NCBI GenBank assembly: GCA_027625915.1
Contig: JANTQA010000012.1
Location: forward strand, 3,742,501 to 3,806,500
DNA from: Anaeramoeba flamelloides
Taxonomy: Eukaryota; Metamonada; Anaeramoebidae
Reading direction: 5' to 3'
Length of the DNA stretch: 64,000 nt
The notes under the pieces are model-generated. The model saw only the letters and a program-made list of their open reading frames with translations, had not been told where the DNA came from and did not search any database. Below are positions 1 through 14,400 of the stretch, one piece after another. The position numbers and the translations under genes are program-made. Numbering within the stretch: position 1 is the stretch's first letter; the number at the start of each line of letters is the position of its first letter.

Positions 1-44
1 TAGCTTTTCTTGTTTTTTTTTTTTTTTTTATTTAAAATCTATCG

Positions 45-330
45 ATTTTCTTTAGGTTTTTTTTACTTTTTGAAATAAACCGAAAATTTGTTAAAATTTT
101 CTGTTTATTTCAAAAAGTAAAAAAAAGCTAGAACACTTCACAAATAATCAGAAAACTTAAGAAACGCTAAAGGCGGTTTTCCGGAATTCAATAGAATTTA
201 GAAAAATCCAAGATTTTACTCAATTCTTTTAAATTCTGGAAAACCTAACAGTTGATTTTTTTACTTTTTGGAATAAACTGAAAATTTCTTAAATTTTCGG
301 TTTATTACAATAATTAAAAAAAATCTAACA
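45..330. repeat. Mosaic palindrome locus 1
   Basis: This stretch is built of short inverted repeats placed end to end. The first runs from about 55 to 127 and pairs TTTACTTTTTGAAATAAAC with its complement downstream. A second (about 176-246) pairs GGTTTTCC with GGAAAACC around an ATTC/GAAT core. A third (about 257-325) is a degraded relative of the first. Joining bases are of the CTAACG/CGTTAG type. Five other loci in the window share these modules. No coding potential was seen. Confidence 0.75.
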
Positions 331-654
331 AAAAAATAAAAAAAAAAATAAAAATATTTTTTTAAATTTATATTAATAAATAATTCTTGGATAGTCAAAA
401 TAATTAGTTATCCATTTGAAGGATATTAATCAGATTGGAAATACTTTTAAAATATAATAAAATTACCTCTAGCTGAAAAAAAAAAATAGTCAAATTTTTC
501 ACAATTAAATTAAAAAAATCTTAAATGGGCCTGGAAAATTGGATTTTCCAACTTTAATTGTAAAATACCTCGAAAAATAATTTTTGATCCAAGATCTTTT
601 ATTAAACACTCTTGTTTAATCTAAGTGAGGTTATCAAAAAGTGAAAAATTAGCA

Positions 655-1090
655 AATGTTTATTTTTTTTTTCAAAAAATTTGTGCATGAACGTGCAGTG
701 ATGCGTAATTCTTTGCAATTTTTTTTTTGATTGCCAAGATCAATCGTCGCTTTATAAATGCTTGTTATCCTAATGTTATTGAGACAGTGGAAATGATTGT
801 AGAGAAATCATTTTTATTTCTATTGGAATTTTATTTGATTTTCAATAGGAGATCATAACGAACATTGTTATTTTTCTCAATAGTGTCCCTTCGAATTTGA
901 GTTTTTTCTATTTTTAAGAAAATCTATTGGATTTATTAGTTTTATTTCACACCAATGTCAACTATCCTTAGGTGTATATTATTCTACTAATTTCTTCTTT
1001 AATTCTTCAAAGGTTAATTATAAAAAATAATTGATATTTGGAAAAAAATGTTTTTTTTTTGGATACCACTTCGACTGAAACAAAGTCTAG
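655..1090 (+). repeat. Dispersed repeat family R2, copy 1
   Basis: This unit of about 430 bp recurs at 16460-17011, 33060-33321, 35195-35570 and 51015-51515, always in this orientation. Shared landmarks are GCCAAGATCAAT, a run resembling GTTATTGAAACAGTGAGAATG, a central GATC-containing palindrome, and an end marked AATAATTGATATTTGG then GACTGAAACAAAGT. It has no open frame. Its class is unknown; it may be a non-autonomous element. Confidence 0.7.
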
Positions 1091-1354
1091 AATATGATTC
1101 GATTATATTGAATTTTGTGGTGGGGTAACACTAGCCCAAAAAAGTTAACCATATTCAGTTTACAGTTACACCTTTTCTTTATCTTAATGAAAATGTACAT
1201 CAAAAAAAAAAAAAAAAAAAAAGCTAACAAATTAATTAAATAGAAATAGAACAAATTTTTATTTGATGTGCAACAATAAAAGGTTGGTATTTATTAAAAA
1301 AACAAAGTGTAAAATTAAAAAAGATTAATGGTTTAATTCGTGTAGAATTAGGGT

Positions 1355-2128
<774 letters not shown>

Positions 2129-4544
2129 GTTTAGTTGATGTAATTGTTTTTAAAAATACTTTATTATAAACAAAAGACTATTATTATTTAAATTTTAGTG
2201 ATTTGAATTAAAAGGTAAAAATAGAAAATGATTTTAATCTTTTGCAAATTATGTTTTAAATCAAATTTCTTTTCGAATTTTACTTTTACTTTAAGAATTA
2301 ATCATTTGAGAAACGAGAATTTGGTTATTTTTTCGGATGAATTTTTTACATTGACATGTCTTTGAATATTTGCAAGGAAATTTTTAATTATGAAACGTGT
2401 CTGAAAATTTAATCTTATTGTCTTAAATTTTTTTCAAAGGAAAGGTTAAAATATATCTATACTTGAAATTTATCAAGTCAAAAAGAATATTTTTCGAAAG
2501 TTTTTATCATTTTTGTGTTAAAAAAATTTTTTATCAAAAATTTGATCCTTTTTAATCTTTATTTTGTTATTTAAAGTTATTTTTGTTGATTTTTCTAATT
2601 GAAGTCTTGGGTTTGGGAGTTGAGTATTTTTAGTTTTTACCTTAAAGAATTTTTTTTTAATTTCTGACCACAATCATTTAAAAATATCATAAGTTTTGCT
2701 ACAAGACTTTTCTAGCCGATTTTTAAAAAATAGCTGTTTTTCAAAATTTATAATCTTTAGAATTTTGCCATACTTAATTATTATGAATTATAACAGTTAA
2801 AAATACCCTTGTCGAAAACATAACACCCTTTTTTCAAATCAAACCGAGGGTTGTGTTTTATTATTGTTCAAGTAATTTATCTAATTCACCAACCAATAGA
2901 GTCAGTAAAATTCCAATCTATTTAGTGGGAGAGAATTTATTTTTAAGAAAATTTTAAAAAAGGAAATGAATTTGTTGAGATTTTTTTATATATTTTACCT
3001 ATTTTTATCAATATTTTCTTGTTTTTTGAACAATTTTTGTTTTAAATTTAAATACAGTGATGTAAATAACCCATGTTAACAATACTTGTACCCATTACGA
3101 AAATTTAACTAGTAGTTTTTTTTCAAACTCTGGTATTGGAAGACCAGAAGGCACATATATATTCTTGGTTCTGATTAAAATTGACTTTAGAGGTTAGATC
3201 TTTGATTAACCAATTGGGCACAATAATATTAAATTCTTTTGTTTCAAAAATTTCTTACATATTTACTAAAATTTCTGGGATTAAATGATTTTTTATATAA
3301 AAACTTAATAAATGAAATTTTGCTTATTATTTTATAAAAAAATTACATTTTAATCTTTCAGTATCTTCATGTTTCTTTTTTAACACTTATTGAAAGAACC
3401 ATATTTCTTGTTTATATATTGTTATCGCCCCATTAATTTGTTTCTTTTATTTCTACAGCAAGCCAATATTTTTAGCATAAATAAAATTTTGGTAATGGGT
3501 TAAAAAAAAAAAAACACTGGTTATTTACACACAGTTGTTTAAGAAAAATATCCAATTTACTTTGGTTAGTCGAAAATAAATCTAACAAAATTTTCGTTCA
3601 TCTTTCCAAAAAAAATAATGGTAAATCACTGAAACATTTCAAAGTTTTTATATTTCCAAAATAAACCTTAAATTATTAATTTCCTATTTAAAATTGGGAA
3701 CTCGGAGAGATCTATTTTAATTCTGGGATGGTGTGATTTTTTCGAAACCCAAATGAAAATTTTGATCTTTTATTCTGATATTCACAGGATTTCATTTATA
3801 GATTGGTTTTAAAATCAGTTTTTGAGTGTAATAAAAGTGATCACCAAAATTTCCAATTAAATATAAAAAATAAAAAAATATTTGGCTATTCAGAGAACTT
3901 TTGGAAACACAGATCATATTTACTTTTTGTTGATCATTGAAAGTATCTTTGATTATTTCATCTACAGACTTTCAAGAAAAAAAGAAAAAAAGAAAAAAAG
4001 GCTTTAAATCTACACCAGAGTTTAACCAAACAAACTGGGGCCATTTAAATAATATTGGTTTTGCTTTTAGCGTTATATAAGAAAAAAAATAACCTAAAAA
4101 GGTTTGAATATTTTAGGTGATACACCAATCTTTTATTTTTTTTCAAAGGCTTTCTTCAGAAATCAGGGAAAAAAATGAGATTTCCCAAAAAACTAGAATC
4201 ATTTCATCCCACCTCGAAAAAGTTAGAATATAAAGCAAGTGGCTAGGTTATAAAGATCGTTTTATGAAATAGTTAATTCAATTTCTATCAATATTATTAG
4301 ATAAAAAGTTCAATATCTCTTACACTGCAGAGAATTTTTTTTATATAAAAACTAAAGACAAAAACTGAATTTAAAAGGAAATTGAAACACAGAAACAACA
4401 AATTATTTCTGGGTCATTGTAATTAAATCAAATAAACCTGGAATTTTAATATTCTTGGAAATTTAAGAGCCAAATTAACATATTTATTCAATGTAAATAG
4501 TTATTTCAATTCTATCATCAAAATTAATAAGATACAGAAATTTA

Positions 4545-5145
4545 TTTTCTCATAGAAAATTGTATCTTTTATTACATATCATAAAATGTTTCTGAAAAGT
4601 TGATCTTAAACTATAACATTTGGAATTGAAAAAAAAAAAAAAAATAAGTATACCGTAGCCAAAATAAAGCGGACAAAAAAATTTAATACGTGTTTCCAAA
4701 TAAAAGGCGTGTTTTTTTGTTATAGAAGATCTATACTTTAAACGATCAAAGAAAATGATAATAAACACTAAAAAAAATATGTATTCGTTTCCAAAAGTTC
4801 TATTATTTAAAAAGAAATTCTCAAAATGAAGGATCAAATTGCAAAATTTATCTTAAAAAAAAGTTTAAATTTTTAAGAAAATTTCTATTCTTCTAAAAAA
4901 CAAAAAAATTCCAGAAAATTAAGAATATTATTCAATATTTTGAACAAATTTCACTCCTAATTTAAATTTTACAGAAAACACAAGGGACTTACTTTCAAAA
5001 TTGATTTGAACTTAGGTATACTAAAGGCAGTTGATTGGGTTTTGCCTTGGTATAACAAGAAAAAAAAAAGCACGGATAATATTTTGAAACAGGGATTATA
5101 GTCTTTGTGTACGAATTATTTTGATCACTGTATAACCTTTTTTTT
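4545..5145 (-). repeat. Dispersed repeat family F3, copy 1
   Basis: This stretch matches, in reverse complement, 45955-46480 and 55060-55530, and in the same direction 44810-45125 and the two halves of 26995-27905. Landmarks on this strand are AGTTCTATTATT, GAAGGATCAAATT, GGTATACTAAAGGCAG, TATAACAAGAAAAAAAA and CAGGGATTATAGTCTTTG. There is no convincing open frame, terminal repeats are not clear, and the class is unknown. Confidence 0.7.
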
Positions 5146-6654
5146 GTTTTGGTACTTTACAAACAAATTCATAATAAAATTTCATTAAAGTGGATCTTTA
5201 ATTGTGAAAATTGTAAATAATACCATTTATAATACTTTTAAAAATAATGACCAAACAAGACTTCTAGATTTCTCTCATTTCCTTTTCCTTTAAAATTCAG
5301 TTTTTTTCTTTGTTTTTCACATAAAAATAATTCTCTGACAGTATAAGAAATATTGGACTTTTGGGTAATAATATTGATTAACATTGAATTTTTAATTTCA
5401 TAAAACACAATTTTATTATATATACCAATTTACATATCAATAAAATTACAAAGTAGAGCTGGGACTACTATATAACATATATTCTAAATTTATAAAAAAA
5501 AGTCAAAAACCAAAAAATGGATAATATCTATTTCAAGAAATTAGGCAAAAAGTAAAAAATAATAAAAACAAAATATTTTATTAAAAAGATATAATTGCAT
5601 ATTAAATGAAATTTGATGAATTCAAAACTCAACTAAAAGTAATTAAGCAACTTATTATTGATAATTTTCCCACTTGAAAAAATTAATTTTTTTGAAATCT
5701 TTTTTTTGTCTTGCCTATTAAAAAACAATATTTTGGGATCTTTCATTGTTTTTTAAAATTGGACTACTATTTTAAAAAATCATTTTAATTTTTCAATTTT
5801 ATCAATCCAAGGTCGAATTTTCAAAAAATGAAAAAATAATCAATAAAGTTACAGTTTATCTTTTTTTTTGATTGTAAAGCGGAGTTTTATTCAAAAAATA
5901 CTAAATAAGATGGTGAGTAAAAATCCCATTAGAATATTATTTCCCTATTTTTTGGTAAAAAATAATTAAACTAATTTTTCATGAATACTTTATGTATTAG
6001 ATTGTACACATTATCTTTTCAGCAAGAAAAAAAAATGATAAATAATCAAAAAGAAAGAAAGAAAAAAAAAATTATTTTATATCAAAATATAATAAATTAT
6101 CAGCTAACAAAGTTTAAAATAAAAAAAAAAAATTGGATGAAATAATTGTTTCATAAAATGTTGATATATTGATTACGACTATCAAAGAACCTTCACCAAA
6201 AAAAAAATATATATATAATTACAATTAAAATTACTTGGTGCATTTATTCGATAAATCATTGATCCAATTAAAAAGAAAAAAAAACTTTTTTTTTAAACTT
6301 GAAAATTTTTATTTTAGAGGTTTTGATGATAACATATATTATCATGATATTTACAACATAACGGCGATATTATTAAAAAATCACAATTAGTACAATTTTA
6401 TTACAGAAAATCATAAAATCACAATAAAATAATTATGCTAAAGAAATGAAAAATTATTTTTTTGAAATATCTTTAAAAATAATCTCTTTACTTTTACAAA
6501 GCCTTGGGAGTTTTACAATACTTTTCCCCTTGAAAAATGTTTGAAAGTGTTTGTAAGCGTTATGAATTTTCTTCAAGTGTTTGAAATTTTTGAAAAACTT
6601 TGTGTTTTAATTAATCGGAATGAGTTTGTTTATACAGTCATTACAACTTTTAAT

Positions 6655-6805
6655 ACACAAACTTTCAACAAAATTTAAAGCACAAAAAAATCTCAAATTA
6701 AGGAACAAAATTTGGAATTTTTAATTTTATAATTTACTTTACTAGAATCTGAATTTTGTGCCTTATTTTGAGATTTTTTTTGTTACTTAAATTTCGTTGA
6801 AAGTT
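6655..6805. repeat. Imperfect hairpin of about 150 bp
   Basis: The arms at about 6658-6715 and 6747-6804 are complementary with a few mismatches. ACTTTCAACAAAATTTAA on the left faces TTAAATTTCGTTGAAAGT on the right, and AAAAAAATCTCAAA faces TTTGAGATTTTTTTT in the middle of the arms. It could be a small fold-back element. No coding content was found. Confidence 0.6.
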
Positions 6806-8459
6806 TGTTCCTTAAAAGCGGAACTGACTTTAGTGAAAGAAAAAATTTTTTTCTTCATTTTGTTTTTTTAATAAAATATAAAATCTCAAATAAATTTTAT
6901 GAAACAATCTAATAAATATCTTTTTCAACAATATATTTGAATATAAAATAGATTGGTTTTTTTAAAATGGAGTCGTTAGCTTCATAATTTTAAATAACAA
7001 AAAATAATAAAGAGTAATTTTACTTCTTATTGGTCATCGATCAAACAAAAACCTCTAAACTCTAATTGTGTTTTCTGTCCAATACAAAGATGCTCAAAGA
7101 AGAAGAAAAAAAAAAGAAGAAAAAATTTTACAAAAAATCATGGTAAATTGGTGATTATCTGGCTAAATTGTTGTGAAAGCTTATGGAAAGTTATCCAACT
7201 CCTTTCAACTTTCTGAGTATATTGAAAATATTTTCACCCAAGAACATATTCTTTAAAGAACAGTTGAAGGATTGGCTGTTTTAAAAACTATTAATTCAAA
7301 GCAATTTCCAACACCACAATTAACTGAAAAAATATTTATTTCTCTTTAGTTATTTTTGTTGTTTACCTAAAAGGATCCAGAGGTTCACCAACCAAATCAA
7401 ATGAAAACACAATGAAAATCTCTTTGATGTGATCCTTGATTGAATCAAGTATCTTTTTTGTAGTTTTTTCAAAGAATAAATTTTAATCACCTTATAATCT
7501 ATTTTTTGATCAAAAAATATTTCTTTTTAAAAATATTTCTCAATTACCCCAAAAATACATCAAATATTACATTGATATTACTTTTTAATCATGAAATTTT
7601 GAAATTTGTCACAATTTTTAAATAATTATAACGATTTTATAGACTATCGCAATTTTCTATATTTATCACAATAATATTGAATCTAGCTATTTTTCTACAA
7701 TATTACGATTTGATCGAAATTATCACGATTTTTGTAACTTTATCGTGAATTAAGAATGATAACATTAAAACATCTATCATTACTTGCTCTTGAAAACTTA
7801 CTTTGTCGATCCTAATTTGCTTATTCTACAACAAAATTATTTTTAACAAGGTTTATATACAACCCTTTCAAATTAAAATCTTAATTATTCAAAGCTGATT
7901 GTGCCAATTTATGAATCAAAAAAATTAGAAATTGTATAAGATCACTTTATATCAATTCTTAAATACTTCAAATCTTATTTGTTATTTTTTTTTTACAAGT
8001 CGAATTTTCAAAAAAGCAAGTATTTTTCCTTTAAAATTCTGAAAGAGTTAATCTAAATTGAATTTAATCAATTTTTAGCTTATTTAGGTAATTAAATTTT
8101 TACAATGTAATATAACATCACTTTTCTAATATAGTTTGTAAAAGTAAAAAAAAAAAACAGAACTTGTGTCCTTAAATAGATATTAAAAAAATAAATAAAT
8201 ACAATATAATTATTAACAACACAAAAATAAAAAAAATCAACGGTTATAATAACAAAATGATAAAGAAATTTATTTTACTATTAAAGATTTTAAAATTAAT
8301 TTTAATGAATTGGAATCATAATTACATCTTTTTCATATAACACAACACAGATATATGTGCTCTGATTAAATTATTTTTCTATATTTTAAAAAGTTAAAAA
8401 AAAACAAAAAACAAAAGGTTAAAATAATATATCATATAAAAAAAAAAGAGAGTTGTAAT

Positions 8460-11400
8460 TTATAAATTACCTAAAAAATGTCTAAATTTTTTGACTGTGA
8501 TTTCAGGATTTTCGTCTGTATATATATTTGAGAAATATTGGTCAAGTGGGAGGTCTTTTTGAAACTTTTTGATTATATTTTGTATTTTGTTTTTTCGAAC
8601 TTGAAAAGGGCTTGTATAATTACCAATAAAATATTTGTAAATATAGTTATTAATAAATATTAAGGAGTTTCTAATGATAATTGGCAAATTGACACTGTCA
8701 ACAATCATCCCATCTATTAACGGGCCAAAGATTTTAATACCGTCGACTGTATATATTTTAATATTAAACAAACCGTTTGGCAATGTGTGTATTAATATTT
8801 GTATAAAATTGAAATTTGAAGACAACACTGAAGGATCAAAATAAGGATTATCTTGGCACCAGATAATATTGATAAAGTCATTCGAGATGTGTTTAAATTT
8901 TTGATTAATTTGGTTTAAACCTGTTTGAGAATTTGGTATTTTTGTTGAAACATGGAAAATAATTTCATTTTCAAAATCAGCAAAATATAAAATACTATTA
9001 TTGCCCTCTTGTGGCGAATATTGCTTTACAAATTCATCTTTTAAATTCGAATGCTTAAACATATCTATTTCCCAACCCAAAGAAGAAATAAATTTCTGAA
9101 AAGTTACTGAACCCTTACGATTTTGCAAAATTTCATTTTTTGTTTTTTGTGTCTTGTCAACATATATTATACCTATTTTATGAATATTTATTGACCTTTT
9201 GACATCCAATTGCTGTATATATTTTTCAACCCTTGAATTCCATTCTAATTGTTTAAAATCGTTCATATCACTAGGCTTTATTAAATTCAATTGTGAAATC
9301 AATAATCTACAAAAATGATAAAAATGCGTAGGCGTTTCTTTGACTGGTTCATATTCTTTATTTTTTTCAAATTTATGATCATGATTATTAAAATAATAAT
9401 TTGTATTATTCGTTTTATTTTCACCTATATTTTCTTCAGAACTATTCCCATTCCCCTTTTTGTTTTTGTTTTTATTTTTGTTTTCATCCTCAAAGTCTTC
9501 ATTTTTTTTTTTCTTAAAATCTTTCAAATATTTTAATTGCAAATTCTTACACTCTTTCACTTTCTTTATTAATTCTACACTCCCCTTAATATCTAATTTA
9601 TGGTCCCTTCTACTTTTTGTACTCGTGTTAGTGTTAGTGTTAATTTTAGTATTACAATTTGTTTTTTTCTTGAGTGTTCTTAAATCTTGACTCATTGATC
9701 TTTTTTTATTTTTTTTTCTTACTCCACGAAGAAGTGAAAATTTTTTTGTTTTTTTTTCTGGATGAATTTTGACAATTTTCTTTTTTGCGATTTCTATAAA
9801 TTCTTCATTTTCACCATCCCCATAAAATTCAAAATCAGATTTGTCATCTTCGGTAGTGAATTCTTCAGAAAAGGCAGTTCCCATACTTGAAATTTCTTCT
9901 GAAAAGGTAATAGACCTTGAAGAGAGTGAAGTTCTTCTGATCTTTTTTTGTTTTATTTCACCATTTATCATATAATTTTCTTTTTGGCCATCACTGTCCA
10001 ACAAATTTAATAACTCATTTAATTTATCTTTTTTTTTAATTTTTTTCTTTTTAATTTCTCTATTTCCCCTCACCACCCTTTCATTTTCTTTTTTTAATTT
10101 ATTTTCACCATCATTTTCAATTTCATTTTTGTTTTTATTTTCAGTTTCATTATTTTCATTTTCATTATTATTGTTTTCATTTTTATTATCATTTTCATTT
10201 TTATTTTGAATTCCGTTTTTATTTTCATTTTTTTTTTTTTCATTTTCATTATTACCAACCCCGAGAGATTTATTAATTTCATTATTATTTTCATTTTTAC
10301 AATTTTTTGAAAAAATTTCTGCATCCCAAACAAATTTACCTGTTGGATTTCGCAGTGTTATCCGAACAAGTCTTTTATCCTGTTTAATTGGCAATTCATG
10401 GAAAATGCAAATAGTTGAAGAATAAGCAAATATTTGCGAATATTGGTAATAATCAATACCAATTTGATTTATTAAATTATCTTTGGTCTGTACTTTTGGA
10501 AATTTTTTTCTTTTATGTGTTTTCAGCTGAATTGCATTATTTTCAATTGAACTTGAATTAGAATTATCAGAAAATTCACTATTTGAAAAATCATAATATG
10601 GATTGCCTTTATCAATTCTTATTTGATTTAATTGTATTTGTTGACTGATTAGATTATTTGGCAAATCATCAAAAGTGGAAATTAATGATCCTTCAATTTG
10701 GGTTCCATCTTGTGCGGGGATATTATTCCATTTATTCAATAAATAGTTAAAAAAAATAACCAATTCGTTTTTTAAATTAACTTTATACATATTCGGATCA
10801 ATTTTTTTTTCAAATAAATCATCTTCAAATTTTGTAATTTCATTATATTTCTGATATTCATTTTCAGAAACTTGTTCAGAAACAAACCGAATCTTTAATT
10901 TTCGGGAAATTATATTTTTGGCAAACATCCTTGAATTCCTTCTCCTCGAGCCTTTAGTATTATTATTTGAATTATTTACATTGTTAGTAGTGGTTTTATT
11001 ATTATTATCATTCTTATTATTATCATTCTTTTCATCATTATCAACATCATTATTTTTATCATTCTTGTAGTTATTATCCTTCTCATTAGATTTATCATTA
11101 TTTTGATTGATATCATCATCATTTTCATCATCATTTCCATCATCGTCATCATCGTCATCATCACCACCGCCACCGCCACCAGCATCCTCATCATTGTTTG
11201 TATTTTTATTTTCATCATCTTTATAAATCAAATTTTTTTTTTTTAACAAGTTATATTCATTAATATTGCTTAACTGATTAAAAATTTTAATTGATTTATA
11301 AATAGTTTTAAATAATATTTTTGATATGTTTTTTTTTAATAGAATTTTAGGCAAATAATTTAAAATATTTTTTAATGTATGGAACAAAAAAGATAAATTA

Positions 11401-14400
11401 TTAGGAACTTTTTCAAAATTTAAATTTTTATTTTTTTTTTTTTCATTTTGAAAATTTTGATTTTGAATTTTTTTTAATATTTTCATTTCCACTATTATTA
11501 AAAAACAAATTTGAACCATTAAATTTGGTAACAGATTAGAATTTAATAAATTTATCTTTTCAGTATATTTTATTAAACAAACCAAACAATAATTAGCAAT
11601 TAAAGAAATTTTTTCAACATAAGAATTTGAAAATTTTAAGAAAATTAAAATCGAATCATTGATGATTTTTAAATTATTTTTTTTTGAATGTATTTCAATA
11701 ATTACTAGATTTAACAATGAACATAGACTAGTAACAATCACATCATTTGAAAATCTTTGCCTCTCTTCCTTTTTCTTGTTTTCCTTACTACTGCTACTAT
11801 TGTTATCATGTTCGTCAATAAAAAATTTTAAAATGTTTTGTTCAGATTCCTCAAAATTTCTTAAAAAATTTTTGATATCTTTATCTAAATTAATATTATT
11901 CGTTATTTTTTTCCCACTATAAATTAAAATTTGTGAATAAATTTCAAAAATTCTTAATCGAATTGTTTCCTTCGTGATCATAAATTTATTTACTTTAATC
12001 TCTTTTTTTGATTTTTCAAAATCATTTGAAATATTATTTTGATTGATAGATTCCTCTTTTACAAGATTTTCAAATAATAATTTATCCTCATTGCTCTTGC
12101 ATTTCTTTAATTTTTCATTGATATTAGAAAAGGATTCATTTTTTAATTTAATTTCCTTTCCAAGCAAATTTTCAATATTATCAAATAAAATATAATTTTC
12201 AATTGGAAGCGTGATTATTCTCCAATAATCATATAATTGAATTCCATTAAATTGTTCTGAAATTGATAAAAAGCAATTCAATATTTTTATTGAATGGAAA
12301 ACGGTTTCATTTTTTAATTCAAATTTATTTTCAACATCAAAAAAAAATCTCATTGACTCAATAAATGAATTAATTAAACCATTAATACCAAAATAATTTT
12401 TTAAAAAGATTTCTGATGAATAATGATAAATATTAATTGAAAGGTCTTGATCATTGAAATCAAATCCATAAGAAAGTAAAAAATAAAATTTTGCCAGATC
12501 CACTTTTGATATTGGCCCAGAATAACTTGAAAATAGAAAGCAAATCGATCCATAACAAATATTTGTTGATTTTGAATATTCATAAGGTAAAAAACACCCA
12601 TTATAAAAGATTGGTAAAAATAATTCTATTAAGGGCAATTTGCATTTGACATTTTTAAATTTATATAAATTCTCGATTACAAAAATCGAATTTAATAATT
12701 CCAAATATGATGCAATTACTAATTTATGATTTTCTGGTTCTTTAATTGTATTGACAATATCAAATAATTCTATTTTTATGTTTTTTTTTTTTATATATTT
12801 TTAGATAATATTTTGATTTAAAAAGATTAAATAAAATTTGATATTTCATTTTATAATAAATATATGCTCATTAAAACATATATATGTATTTTTAAAAAAC
12901 ATTTATTTTTTTTTTATTTTTTTTTTTTTTTTTGATAAAATAGGATTTAAATTTAAAAACTCGATTAAACATATTACAAAACACTCTCATATTATGTGTT
13001 TTGATACTAAAAAAAAAAAATTAGATAAAAATTTTAAAAAAAAATGCCTAGTTACAAGCATAATTCTTAATTTTTTTTTTTTTTTTTATTATTGTTTACT
13101 TTTTATTTTTTCCCGTTCCCTTTTTAATGTAGTTTGGATTTCTTTGGTTCCTTCCCCTTTTTTATTTTTTTTTCTTTTTTAAAGTGTTTTTAGGTAAAAG
13201 CTTAAAAAAAAAAAAAACATTAGAATTGATAACTCGTTCAGAATTAAATCTTAAACAAATTAAACCTTTTCTGATTAGATTTTAAGCAAAGTGAACTTAT
13301 GTTAAGAAAACTGAAGAGAACTGAAAGCCAACTGAAGTAAATTGAATCCAACTGAAGCGAAATAAATTGGTCTTTCTGTACAATCTGACCAGTTGGTAAT
13401 TGAGCTTTGTGTTAAGACCATCGAGTTGGTCTCTTGTACTTCGATTTTGCAAAAAAAAAAAAAAGCAAAACAACAACAAAATAAATAAAAATTAAAAAAA
13501 AAAGCAAAATAACTGAAAATGAAAATTTTGAAAAGAAATTGTTTTTCTTAAAAACTCACCACTTTCGGGATATAAACTATCAATAAATTTCTAAATTAAA
13601 AACTAAATAAAGTAAAATATTTCATTTGATCAATAGTAGGTCAAATATTTAGATCCTCTTTATTAAAAAATAAATTATGGTGGTGATCCAGAATTTTTGA
13701 ACATAAAAAGAAATAATCACCAATCCATTCAACAATTCAGGGTGCAAAAAAAAACTTTTAAAGAAGTTTTTGCTTTTATTTTTTATTTTTTTATTCTCTT
13801 ATTTCTTGTTTTTCTTTCTCTTTTTTTTGTCTTTGTTTAAAGGTAATATTTTTTCTTTTCATTTTTTAAAGAAAAGCTATTCCTATGAGTTATACTCTTA
13901 CCTACATTATAACTAGGATAAAAAAATCTAAAAATAAATTCAGTGTTTCAGGAAGTTCCGCCAAGTGTCGTAGAGTGCCTAGGTTTTTTTTAATTTTAGA
14001 AATTAAAAAAAACCTAACGGCGGTTTTCTTGAGGTTTTCTATTTATTTGTGAAGTGTTCTAGGCTTTTTTTACTTTTTGAAATAAACAGAAAATTTTAAA
14101 AAATTTTCGAAATAAAATAGAAAACCTCAAAAAAACCTAGAACACTTCACAAATAAATAGAAAACTCAAAAAAACCTAACGAAAATCTATTGATTATCCA
14201 AATAAACAAAAAATTCAAAAAGGCCTAACTGCGCTTTTCCAGAATTCAGAAGAATGAAGAAAAATCTTTGATTTTTCTCTATTCTTTTAAATTCTGGAAA
14301 AACGAAAGGCAACTTTTTTTAATTTCAGAAATAAACTGTAAATTTAATAAATTTTCTTTTAATTTCTAAATTTCAAAAAAACCTAACGAAAAGTGCCTAG

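Larger units (their letters stand above)
2129..8459. other. Gene-free stretch between ARF and RalGAP
   Basis: These 6.3 kb lie between the 5' end of the ARF gene and the 3' end of the RalGAP gene. Both strands are dense in stops and no domain was recognised. It holds an inverted copy of repeat family F3 (4545-5145), a hairpin (6655-6805), a simple GAAAAAAA repeat near 3975-4000, and loose repeats of a TATCACAATTTT-like motif around 7600-7750. The rest is A/T-rich single-copy or unrecognisable sequence. Confidence 0.7.
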
